Shown here: in pieces, positions 24,001 through 36,900 of the stretch | Numbering within the stretch: the first letter of the stretch is position 1 | Layout of the letters: each line of letters begins with the position of its first letter | Source of the DNA: Molossus alvarezi | Lineage: Eukaryota; Chordata; Mammalia; Chiroptera; Molossidae | Reading direction: 5' to 3' | Assembly (NCBI GenBank): GCA_037176705.1 | Contig: CM073886.1 | Span: 10,872,501-10,936,500 of the forward strand | Length of the DNA stretch: 64,000 nucleotides | The notes under the pieces: generated by a model | What the model saw: only the letters and a program-made list of their open reading frames with translations | What the model was told of the DNA's origin: nothing | The model's database searches: none | Program-made: the position numbers and the translations under genes

Positions 24001-24874
24001 GTTTTATGAGGCCAGCATAATTCTAATTCCAAAACTGAAAAAAGACACTACAAACAAATAAAACTACAAACCAATATCCCTGATGAACATAGATGCCAAA
24101 ATCCTGAACAAAATACTAGCAAATTGAATCCAGCAATACATCAAAAAAATTATTCACCATAACAAAGTGGAATTCATCCCAGGGATGCAAGGCTAGTACA
24201 ATATTTGCAAATCAATAAATGTGATACACCACATAAACAAAATGAATGATAAAAATCATTTGATCATATCAATAGACACTGAAAAAGCATTTGACAAAAT
24301 CCAGCACCCATTTCTGATAAAAACGCTCAGCAATCTGGGAATAGAGGGATCATATCTCAACATAATAAAGGCCATATATGAAAGACCTATAGACAACATC
24401 ATACTCAATGGGGAAAAATTAAAAGCATTTCCCTTAAGAACAGGAACAAGGCAAGGATGCCCACTTTTGCCACTCTTATTTAACATAGTATTGGAAGTCA
24501 TAGCTACAGCAATCAGACAGGAAGAAAAAATAAAAGGGGTCCAAATGGGAAAGGAGGAAGTTAAGCTGTCACTACTCGCAGATGACACAATATTATACGT
24601 AGGAACCAGATTGGGGGAGGGAGGGGTGTTAGTCTCCTGGGAGGGACAGTGCTGCAGTTTTCTTGAGGTGTGAAGCTGTAGCTTCCTGGTGAAGCAAATG
24701 GGCCTCTGCTTCCCAGCTGACCTTGCTCAACAATGTCTCACTCCGCTGTTCTCTTTTAGTAATTAGCTAAGGATGGTCTCAGTCTGACTGTTTTAGGACT
24801 GCAGGCCCACGCTCTAACCGCTGAGCCAAACCGGCCAGGGCTCAGTCTGACTGTTTTAATTCATTCTTCGAGGG

Positions 24875-24921
<47 letters not shown>

Positions 24922-27900
24922 AATTGTTGGTAGTGATAATTATCAGCCAGTTTAATTAGTTTATTAAGCAGGGCTCAGAGATCCAAATGAAGTACTTGGT
25001 GAGCCCGCAACATTGTGGGTTTCTTAAACATTTTTATTGTGAAATAAATAACAAATATACAGAAAAATACATAAGATAAATTTGCAGATTAAGAAATTGT
25101 TGAAAATTAAACACCTATGTAACCTTTCATTCAAGTCACAAAAAGGACATTCCCAGACCCCAGTGACGTGCTCATAGCTTTCCGTCTCCCCTAAAGGAAC
25201 CCACTGTCTTGACTTTTATGGTGTGCATTTCTTTCTTTTGTTTTTGTTTTTCTCTTATTTGTTTATTTTCCCTTGTAGTTTGCCTCCTAAGGAAATATCC
25301 TGAAACAAATCAGTCTATTTTACTTGCTTTTGAGCTTTGTAATCATGTATTTTTTTCTGTAATATCTGGCTTCTTTTTCCAACATTGTATTTCTAAGATG
25401 TGTCCATGTTGCATTATATTGCTGTATAATATCCCATTTTATGAAAAGTTCACTTTTTTTTTTTTTAATCCTCACTCGAGGACATTTTTGCATTTATCTT
25501 CAGATAGAGTGGGAGGGAGAGAGGGAGGAAGAGAGAGAGAGAAACATTGATGTGAAAGAGATACATAGAGTGGCTGCCACCTACAGGACCCCAACCTGGG
25601 CTGGGGACAAACTACAACTGAGGTACGTGCCCTTAGCGGAAACCGAACCCAGGACTCTCTGGTCCTCAGGCTGATGCTCTAACCACTGAGCCAAACCAGC
25701 CAGGGCAAAAGTCCACCTTTTTAAAAATCAGTTCTGCCATTAATGGACATTTGGGTAGTTTCCATTTGAGAGCTATTTATGATCAATACTGCATTGAGCC
25801 CTGGCAGGTTTGGTTCAGTGGTTAGAGCATTGGTCCACATGCTAAAGGGTAATAGGTTCGATATCCGGTCAAGGGCACATACCTGGGGTGCAGGTTTAAT
25901 CCCCAGACCTGGTCAGGGCCGTGCAGGAGGTAACCAGTCGATGTGTCCCTCCCATATCAATGTTTTTAAGCACGGTAGGAAGAATTTCCTTTGTTCTGTT
26001 ATTGGTGGAAGTGGAGTGTCCCCCAGTGGGAGTGGGGAATTCCTTTCCCCATTGGGTACTGGGGGCTGGATTCTTATGATATCTTGAGAAAAAGAATTTT
26101 CTGAGACTCTCACAGGAGAATGAGTGATCTTTATTTGTGTGAAGTTATATCCTTTGGTTTCAAAAGTCCCAGTTCCCTTAACCCAGTCCTGGAAAAGGGG
26201 CAGCTGGGGTTTCAGCAGAGCTAGAAGCAGAGCCAGTGTCCAGAGTTTCCATCACATGGTGGATTTAAGTCCAGCACAGAATCAGGCTAATCTCAGCCCA
26301 TTAGTCCGTTGTGTGTGTGGGGTCTACCTGGCCATGAGCCATGTGGGCGACTGCAGGAGTGTGAGAGCCCCGCAAGCCAGGCGTTGAGCACCATCAGCAA
26401 GAGCAAGAAGGGCAAGAGAGCCAAGAGGGAGACCTCCCTTTGTTCAGGAGTTTAAGTATCTCAGATTTCATGCCTGTTCTGGCCAATTACCCATTCCCAG
26501 GTGTGACTAACAGGTAAGCATCTACCCACATCACCCAGACCTTACTGGGCATGCATCTAAACTGCCTCTGTCCAGTCCCTTCTCCCACTGATCCACAGGG
26601 GAACAGACCTGGAGGATGTTAAACTGCAGCTTTCTGGCAAAGCTGTATAACTGGCCAGCCTACGTTATCAAGTCTCCCCTTTGCTCCTTCCCTGTTAGTT
26701 AATAACTAGATTATTATAACAGTATCAGTTCTACATCTTTGGCAATATTTGTTCTTACCAAAGTTTATAAATGTTTGCCAATCTCACAGATGCATAGTGT
26801 TATTTTACTATAGTTTTATTTTTGTATTCCCCTGTGTTTGTACATTTATTTTTAGTTAAACTGCAATCTTGTCTTTGAATTTAATGGGCATTTATGTATA
26901 TTTTTTTTTTATTATTTTTTAATACTCACCTAAGGATATTTTTTCATAGATTTTTATTTTTATTTTTTAAAATATTTTTTTCTTTATTGATTTTAGAGAG
27001 AAAGGAAGGAAGAGGGAGAGAGAGATAGAAACATTGATGAGAGAGAAAATAGACTGGCCGCTTCCTACATGCCCCCACTGGGGATCAGGCCCACAACCTG
27101 GGCATGTGCCCTGACCGGGAATGGAACTGGAGACATCTTAGTGCATCGGTTGACGCTCAACCACTGAGCCACACTGGCCAGGCTTTTCATTGATTTTTAG
27201 ATAGAGTGGAAGGGAGGGAGTGACAGAGAGAGAAACATCAACATGAAAGAGACACATCAATTGGCTGCCTCCCTCACAATCCCAACCAGGGCTGGGGATC
27301 AAACCCGCAACCCTATGGTTCACAGGCTGATGCTCTAACTGCTGAGCCAAACCAGCCAGGGCACTTATACATATTTTAGATACTCTAAAATGAAAATGGC
27401 TGCTTCAAAATTCAGACCTTACAAATTTTAGACATAGAGTTAAAATATCAAGCAGTTCAATATCTACCCTTGCAAAGCTAACTCTGAAATACAACTTGAT
27501 TTTATTCATGAAGCCTCCACCTGGCTGGATTCTGTCTCTATCTGTATTTCAAAGCTCATATTGCAGTCACTTTTTGCACCATTCTTCAGGTGATGAACTT
27601 TGTCCAAACCCAGTAAAATTTCAACCAGGGCACAACTAATGACTCTGCTGGAGACTCTACTCATTTGATCTACTTTGGAGAAGGCTCCAGAAGAATGAGG
27701 AAGACACCCTTAACTAAACCAGATGCCCTGTCTGGCACTCATGACTCTGTGTACCAGGAGAGGGTGACAGGGTGGAAAGGGGAGCCATATGTCTGCCACT
27801 TCCCTCATCCCCAAGGGCTGGCCTGGCTCAGCCTGCTGGTACTCAGACCTCAGTCACTTCTCCCCATTTCCTTCAGAAAACCCATCATGACTGTGTGATT

Positions 27901-30900
27901 GTTTTTGTATTATTAATGGGAATTTTCACAGGGAAGATGGAAGATAGGATCTGCAGTACACAATGTACCCAGCACACGATGTATCGAGTACACGAAGTAC
28001 CTAGCACATGATGTACTGAGTACATGATGTACCTGGTGCACAATGTACCTAGCACACGATGTACCTACTACACATTCACAGTAGACTTTTCTGTTCTCTC
28101 CAAAATTTCTTCTCTCAGGGCTGTCACCTGTGACCACTGTCCTCTGTTCTAACACTCAGCCCAATCTTCCTAGACGTCCTGAACAATTCATTTCCAACCC
28201 CTTACTTGAATTCTCCACTCAGAAACACAAAACCTTCAGTTCACATAACCCCACTCTCCCCAGAGGGCAGAAAGTACAGTACCTTCCCAACATGTCCCTG
28301 GAGTCCTAGCCTTCACCCCTTTATGGTTTATAAAAACGTCTCTCTTACCACATAGAATGCCTCCCTCAGACGTGGTCTCAACATCCAAATTTAATTTGAT
28401 CTCTCACTGAACCCTGAGCTTCATCACCACACACACACCCCCTGTCTGTGGAAGAGGTAATAGGGACTGACAGGAAGTGAATGACTCCAACCGGAAGGCA
28501 AGTAAGGAAGTGAGGAAACAGAAGGATGAATGAGGTCCTAACACCTGAGCCGGGTTGGAGCGTCCAGGGCCTGCTCTGAAGCTCTGCTGAGACCTTGTCT
28601 ACCCCTAAGCCTCAGGTTCCCCACCCTGGAGCACTGCAGTACCGGCGGGGAGGCCCTAATGCCAGAGGAGCAAGAGAAATGGAGACAACAGACGGGTCTT
28701 CTGCTCTACCAGGGCTATGGACAGTCAGAAACGGTAGGTGGACAGCCCCTCTGGGCCAGTCAGCATGTGCCCAGCCCCGAGTCCAGCAGATGAGTTGAAT
28801 CATGCCACGAGTGGGTGTACAGGCCCCACTGTGCGCACAGCAAGCAGATGGGAGGCTCCAACATTCTAGGCTAACTTGCCCCAAATCAATTTGCAGAAAG
28901 ACAATTCACACACAGCCCATTGACTTTTCAAGACACCAGTGTGCTGAAAACTACTGGACAAAATCTTACAAAGGGGTCTAAGGACACGGTGCTATGTTCT
29001 TGTGACCAGGGGAGCCCAGGAGGGGTGATGGAAATGGAGGTGCACTCCTGCAACATGGAGGCCCCCACCTGCATGTCCTGCCCAAGTCACCCTCCCTCCC
29101 TAGGACCAGCAACCACAGGGCCAGGCAGCAGCTGGCCCCAGAAGTTCATTTCTGGGTGTTTATGAAGGCAGCACACAGATTTGACTATGGGGCATGAGCA
29201 GGAGTGGGGGAGGGAGCAGAGACATCTCTCTCTCTCTCTCTCTCTCTCACTCGCCCCCCCCCCCCATACACACACTGTGATCCCAACAGGTGTCACTGAG
29301 CAGGCAGGTGGGCAGGGCATTCAGAGTAGCATGCCCAGCTGGAACCTCAAGGACTCCATCAGTGACAGTATGAGGGGCTACCTCTCTTCTAAGGCATCCT
29401 CCACCCACTTCTTTTTAATTTTTCTTTATTGATTTTAGAGAGAGAGGAAAGGAGAAGGAGAGAGAGATGGAAACATCAATGACAGAGAACATCGATTGGC
29501 TGCCTCCTGCATAAACACCCCCCCACCCCCGGGATCGGGCCCACAACCTGGGCATGTGCTCTGACTGGGAATCGAACCAGCGACCTCTCGGTGCATGGGT
29601 CGATGCTCAACCACTGAGCCATACCGGCAGGGCCTCCACCCCCTTCTGATGTTGACAGAGCCACTTTCCCCAGCCTCCCACTATCCTGTCAGTGGACAGA
29701 GTCGACTGCCCCTACAGGACCTGCAGCAAAATGCCTGTTTCAGTCCTAATTCACATATTTGTGTGATGTTTTTATGTATTTATTTTTTTGCAAAAACAAT
29801 TATTTTAATCAGTTAAGTGATCTGCTTCTAGGCCTGTCCTTGCATGGCTCACAGTTCATTTTTGGACTAGGAGAACCACACGCCACACCCATAACCCCAG
29901 TCCCTTTGCACTGGCTATTTGAAACAGAATGCTGCCTTATCCCAGCATGGTGCTTCATTTCCCAGAGCACTTTCAAAACACTCACTCATCTGTGAGCACT
30001 TTCCGCCTGAAGTGTGAGCAGCAGCGTGGCAGAGGGAAGACCTTCCTCTCTCAGGAGCTCAGGCCTCAGTTCGCCTCAGCACTGCCAATGGCATGCTTCA
30101 AGACCATAGGCTTACCATAGACCCTTCCAGAAGCTCAACTTCCCTCTGTCCAAAATGGGAATTAGGATGATGTGGGTGGTGACGAGGGGAATGAAAGGAA
30201 GTATGTAAAGCTCCGGCCACAGTGCCCAGCCCGGCACATGTTCACAGTGCGGGCACTGCTGTCCTCACTGGATGTGGGGAGGTAGTGGCCAGATGTCAGG
30301 AGAGCAGAGTTCAATGGGGCCATCTCGATGCTCAGGTGTTTATTATCTACCGAGGGAAACAGACATGCAAAAATCAGTATAATGCCCTGTTGGTGACAAT
30401 AGAAATGTGGGGAAAATGCTACAGGAGAATCTCCCAGCTGACCCTGGTGGGGCCTGGGTCACAGCTGGTTGACCGAAGCAGCCAGTTGAACTTGGTGTGT
30501 GCGACCACTGTGCAGCCCAACACCTGCCAGCTCTCTGTGGGGGACGCTGGAACCGTGCCCCTTTGGCAGAGGAGATCCAGGGGCATTCATTGGTCAAGAT
30601 TCACACCCTGGTCTGTCTGACGGCAAAGCACTTAGCTTTAGAAAGAAGGGTATGTCAGAGAGCCACAAAGGAGACGTAGTTCATCAGGAGAAGTAAGCAG
30701 TTTCAACATAGCTCAGAGAAGCAGATGAGGCAGGATTCCTATCACTGTTTAACAGTCCCGAGCAAATGTTTGGCAGATGGACTTGTGACATTCCCTGCAA
30801 ATGGACACATGGCTGGCATGCAGTGAGCTCCCTACCACCCACAACACAGGCCCACAGCCCTGGGGTTAGCCCTTTGCTCCCTTCTTGGCCTCCCCCACTG

Positions 30901-33900
30901 GACCCTGTCGCCGCAGCAGCCAGCACTGGCCCAGAGCAGTGAACGTCTGCGGAAGAGCTGGGTCAACACCTTGAGCCTATAATCCAGACCTTCTAGCTTC
31001 CCCACAGGGCTCTATGGCATCTGCGAGCAGAGATGCTGTGTATGATTCTTGCTGCTTTGTGATCAGCCCGGACCCTTTGACAACCAGTATTCTCCCTCTT
31101 TTGTGCACAGGGCCTAGCTTGTGGTACTTTCCGGGGAATGAAGATTAAGCCCGGTTCCATGGGGAAAGCCATCCCACCCTTTGATGTCCAGGTTTGTTCC
31201 TAAAGGCATTGTCAGGGAGCATCGAGGGCTCCGCTGGGATTGGACCCTTGTGTGACACCAGGTGGCAGAAGCAGCCGTGCCTCTGCCCGAGTTGTCCTTC
31301 CTTCCTGCTCCTATTTTCCCTCTGATTTCCTGGGGAGGTTTCAGTATTGTGGGCATAAGTACAGCCCCCCTGATGGCCGGAGGCCTCACACAGAGCTCCC
31401 AGGAGGAGCACGGGCAGCTGTGTCCGCCTGGTGCTTTTAGCTTTTCCTGACCCATGCTTCCTGGCTTGAAGACACATTTGCAATGTCCGTATCCCATAAA
31501 ACAGATAGACGCATGTCTCGCTGATTTCAAAGATGTGACAATTTTATTCTTTTTCTGATGACAGGGATCCCCAATGATCCCCACTGATGTCACATGAATA
31601 AGCCAGGCAGCATTTGGGTGGGGCAGGAGTGTTGGGGAGGCCGGCAGGGTGGGACTCACAGACCTCTTGCTTCAGATCATTGACAGCAAGGGCAACATCC
31701 TGCCGCCCAACACTGAAGGCACAATTGGCATCAGGATCAAGCCTACCAAGCCCTTCGGCCTGTTCATGTGCTATGAGGTAAGGACCCCGTCTGCCCCTCC
31801 CTGGCCCGAGAATCCCTGCAGTTTTAAGGGAGTGGACTCAACTCTGCATCCTGAGACTTCTTCACATCTCCCTTTATTTGCTCCAATTCAATGAAGCCTG
31901 TTCTAATTAATCGCAAAGCTCATGTCGTGTTCCCACATCCTTTCCTGTCCTAACCCATGTGGCACTGATGGGGTAGAAAGAAGCCTGGCTTCAGAATCAT
32001 CGGACTTGGGGCCAGTGACTTCCTGTGGTTAAGAATGCAGGCTTTGGCTGGGTTCAGATCCTACCACCCAACTTACTAACATGTTGTGAATAAATCTATT
32101 AACTGTGGTGAGCCTCCGGGGACCTTCACTATCCCCACTCTACAGAAGAACAAAAAAACCTGCAGACTGGAAGAGTTATGTGTCTTCCCCCATGTCAAAT
32201 AAATGGCAGGTCTAAGATTCAAACCCATGCCCTGGCTGGTTTGGCTCAGCGGTTAGAGCGTCAGCCTGCGGTCCAGAGAGACCCGGGTTCAGTTCCTGCT
32301 AAGGGCACGTACCTCGGTTGCACTTTGTCCCCGGCCCTGGATGGGTCGTGCGGGTGGCAGCCACTTGATGTGTCCCTTTCATGTCGATGTTTCTCTCTCT
32401 CTCTTTCCTCTCTCTCCCTCCCACTCTATCTGAACAAAAAAATGGAAAAATGTCCTCGGGTGAGGATAAAAAAATTCAAACCCATGTATTTTGGGCCCCA
32501 AAGCCTAAATGAGAAATCCAGGGACTACAGAAAACACAATAGGCTATAAGGAAACCTGCTGAAACTCTTGACCAGACAAATTCTAGCCCTCCGAGGGTAG
32601 CAGAGGCCAATAAGAGGAAATTCTCAGCTTCCAAGATTGGCCACAGAAGGGTGGACAGACCTGAAATTGATCTTATACTCCATCTCCTTTCTCCAAAAGA
32701 ACATTAATCCAGAGGCTCTCTTGGTGTCACTGTTGTAATCACTTTGGCCTCCAGGGGGCGCTGCTCCTCTTTGATACTATCGCCTGAAAGAAAACACAAG
32801 GTCTTAGCCTTCATTCTCTGGAGCACAAGTTTAAGCTTGGATAAAAGAGAAAACAAACACAGACTAACATGTATATAGAACAGTGGTTCTCAACCCCGTC
32901 TGCACATTAAACTCATTTTGGCAGCTTTTTCTAAAAACTATTAATGACTGAATGATTAAACTGAACTGGGATGGTCCAGAACAATGACATTTCTTTTTAC
33001 TGGACATGACTTTTATTTTGCAAAGATGTCCTCACATATGCCCACTCATGCTGTCTCATTTCACATGCGCTCATGACAATATGTTGTCTCTCTTTCATTG
33101 AGATTTGCTTGTGTTTTCCTCCTTTCTTTTCTTTTTTTGAGGTAAAATATATACAACATAAAATTGACTCTTTTCACCATTTGGGGGCATACGGTTCCAT
33201 AGCATTGTGTAAATTAACTATATTATGAAACCGTTACAACTATGCATGTGCAGACAGTGTTCACCATCCCAAACAAAAACTCTGTTCTCATTAAATACTG
33301 ACTCTGCATTCCCCATCTCCACAGTTTTTTGTAATCGTTCTATACTTTTTGTCTGTAAAAATTCGCCTGAGGTACCTCAGTTAAGTGACGTAATACAACC
33401 TTTGCCCTTTGGTGTCTGGCTTATTTCACTTAGCACAATGTTTTCAAGGTTCATCCATGTTGTAGTACGTAACTAAATGTCATTCCTATTAAGATTGAAT
33501 AATAATATCCCATTTTATGTACATACCACATTTTGTTTATCCATTAGTCTCTTGATGGCATTTGAATTGTTTTACCTTTTGGCTATTGTGAATAATGCTG
33601 CTATAAACACTGGTGTGCAAGTATTTGTTCAAGCTTCTGCTTTCACTTTTTTGGGTTTATAGCCAGAAGTGGAATTGCTGGATCATACAATAATTCTGTT
33701 TAGATTTTTGAGGAATTGCCAAAATATTTTCTAGAGTGGTTGAATCATTTTACATTCCCACCAACAGTGCACAAGGGTTCCAATTTTTCCACATCCTTCC
33801 TGACATTGTGTTCAGTTTTTTGTTTGTTTGTTTTTGATAACAGACACCTTAATGGGTGTAAGATGGTATCTCATTGTGGTCTTGATTTGCATTTTCCTAA

Positions 33901-36900
33901 TTGAGCACCTTTTCATGTTCTTCTTGGCCATTTGTATCTCTTCTCTGCAGAATTGTCTATTCAAGTCCTCTTTTTCTTTTTTTTTAAAAACATAATAAGC
34001 ATTCAGTAAATTTTAACATTTTTCTTTCAGTGATTTACATTTAATTTGTGAAGTTGTTTTCAGCTTTTTAAAATTGAAGTATAATTGACATATATTAGTT
34101 TCAAGTGTACAACAAATAATTTTTCTGCTTTTCCATACACATTTTAAATTAAGTTTTTATTTTTTAATTACAGTTGACATACAACTTTACATACAATATT
34201 ATATTTGTTTCAGGTGTACAACCAGTGGTTAGACATTTATATTCCTTAAAAAGTGATCACTCCAATAAACCCAGTACCATCTGACATCATACATAGTTAA
34301 CAATATTATTGACTATATTCTCTATGCTGTACTTTACATCCCTGTGACTATGCTGTAAATACCAATGTATACTTCTCAATCCCTTCACCTTTTTCATCCA
34401 TTTTCCCAACCTATCTTCCTTCCATTTGGCAACTGTCAAAATGTTCTCTATCTTTATGAGTCTGTTTCTGTTCTGCTTGTTCATTTATTTTGTTTTTTAG
34501 ATTCACATAGAAGTAGAGTCACCTGGCATTTGTCTTTCTCTGTCTGACTTATTTCACTCCTTACATACCCTCTAGGTCCATCCATGTTGTTGCAGATGGT
34601 AGGAGTCCATTCTTTTTCTGTGGCTGAGTCATATTCCATTGTACGTATCATCACTTCTTTGTTATCCTTTCATTTCTTTTTAAAAACTTATTATTTAAGG
34701 CCCTTATTAAGAGGTGCTTGGCCCTGGCTGGTTTGGCTCAGTGGTTAGAGCATTGACCTGTGGTCCCGAGAGACCCAGGTTCGGTTCCCGCTAAGGGAAC
34801 GTATCTTGGTTGCAGTCTGTTCCCGGCCCTGGTTGGGTTGTGGGGGTGGCAGCCACTCGATGTGTCCCTTTCACGTTGATGTTTCTCTCTCTCTCTCTCT
34901 CTCTCTTCCGCTCTTTCCCTCCTACTCTATCTGAACAAAAAATAGAAAAATGTCCTCCGGTGAGGATAAAAAAAAAAAAAGAGGTGCTTGTAGTTTTTAT
35001 TACTTTTTTGAAAAAAATCAAGGTGTAAACTTCTATTACAAATTAAATGTGAGGTACTTAAAAATCTCAACTTGATCAGATACGAAACAATTAAAAAACC
35101 TGTAAAGGTATTGAAGCTTGCTGCTGTTGCTCGGTGGACTATGGCAGCTCAGCAAGCCACTCCGGGCAGCCGGGCAGAGGACAGCAATGCTTTGGAGCTG
35201 CCCTCGGTTTGTGCCATAAGAGGACATGAGGCAGGAACCCAGCCAGGAGGCCCACTGTTAGTTCTGTAGAAGCCCTTACCATTCCTTCCTCTTCTGAGGT
35301 GCATTCAGGCTAAAGGAAAGCAAAGAATAGAATGGAAGCCTCAAGTGAAATGGCAAATGGTTTTGGATGAACCTCTCAAAAGCCAAGTCGGCCCTGGCCG
35401 GTTTGGCTCAGCGGTTGGAGCATCGGCCTGTGGTCCAGAGAGACCCGGGTTCGGTTCCCGCTAAGGGCACGTGCCTCGGTTGCAGTTTGTCCCCGGCCCC
35501 GATTGGTCATGCGGATGGCAGCCACTCGATGTGTCCCTTTCATGTCGATGTTTCTCTCTCTCTCTTCCTCTCTCTCCCTCCCGTTCTATCTGAATAAAAA
35601 ATGGAAAAATGTCCTCGGGTGAGGATAAAAAAATAAAAAAGCCAAGTCACAGGAGGCACAGTGCTGTGCCTCTGGGCAGCTCTCTGACATATCTCATCAG
35701 GGCCTTCTGAAGCCTTTATCCTGGAGAGCACGCTAGATACAACCTAATGCAGGACAAGGAGTTTCCCGGGAGTTGTGCTTACACATTACAATATGGAGGT
35801 GGAAAATCTCAGGGCTTCCTCAAACTTGAACTTCTGAGGTCAGTTGTTGAAGAAATTGGTTGAATGTATTCAGCAAGTTGAATGTTAAACACAGTAAGTC
35901 TTTGATCATTTCAGGCTCGAGCTGACAAACGACTATAGTCTTACATAAACAGTGCTTGGATGCCCTTATTCTTCTTTTGGAATCTGGAAACATCCCAATC
36001 TTCAAAGGCCATTTATAACCTGTGTATTTCATCCAGGAAATTTTGATATTTAAAAGTAGAATAAATATGTCTTATTTTCTTTTAATGACATATGGTATCT
36101 ATTTGTAATTCTAGAAAATTTTATTTTCATAAGAAATTATAAGCTCTTAAATCCAAAATCTCAAAATAGAATTTACACAACTCTGGGTATGTTGTCACTT
36201 TAAATAGGCGTTAGGATATATTTTAGACATGGAAAGAATGTTAAGATGTTTTGTTTGTTTTTTTTAGAAGAAAAAGGAAATAGCTTAAGAAAGACATATT
36301 TCTATTAGCATTCAAAATCCAAGTGTTTACACTAAGAAACTTAAAATAAAGGTTTCAAAGTACAATGTGGTAAAAAAGAAGTAATACATATAGTAAATAA
36401 AAACTTGGATAATAAAAGTACAACAAAAATACTTCACAATATAAAAATGTTCTAGGTTATATCTTAAATAATAATTACATTTAATTCTCCTTATTTTTTT
36501 TAAGCATTAGAAATAAATTTTAAGATAAGAAGAGAAAAATTACTCAGAGGAAAGAAAAGAAAGTAAAATAAAATAGGTAGAAAATTGGCCTGGCCGGTGT
36601 GGCTCAGTGGTTGAGCATTGACACTTGCACCAAGAGGTTGCCAGTTCGATTCCTGGCCAGGGCACAGAACCAGGTTGTGGCTAAATCCCCAGTAGGGGCA
36701 TGCAGGAGGCGGCCACTTGATGTCATTGATATTTCCATCTTTCCCTCTTCCTTTCTCTCTTTCTAAAAACCAATAAAGAAAAAAAATAGGTAGAAAATTG
36801 TTCATTTTAATAATATTTTTAAGTGATTCTTCAAACTTGCAAAATAAACTTGTAAATGCACATGCCAGGCAAGCCCTTCAAAAGGATACTTTCTCATTTT

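Larger units (their letters stand above)
20027..24603 (+). mobile_element. L1 retrotransposon, 3'-truncated
   Basis: It starts in the L1 5' UTR (GGCAGGACCGGAGGGAGGG), aligned with about 52370 of the copy at 52338-59857. It continues through ORF1 and ORF2 and stops abruptly at about 24603, inside the reverse-transcriptase domain. A 3' end missing from an L1 is not ordinary 5' truncation. It implies a later deletion or rearrangement. It shares ACSM1-like gene orientation. Confidence 0.9.

Noticed and set aside
27956..28073. CRISPR array
   Set aside because: The 16-bp units are directly adjacent with no spacers, and the DNA is mammalian.
30222..30620. A 132-codon open frame as a new exon
   Set aside because: No family resemblance, no paired splice sites, and the neighbouring ACSM exons already join in phase without it.
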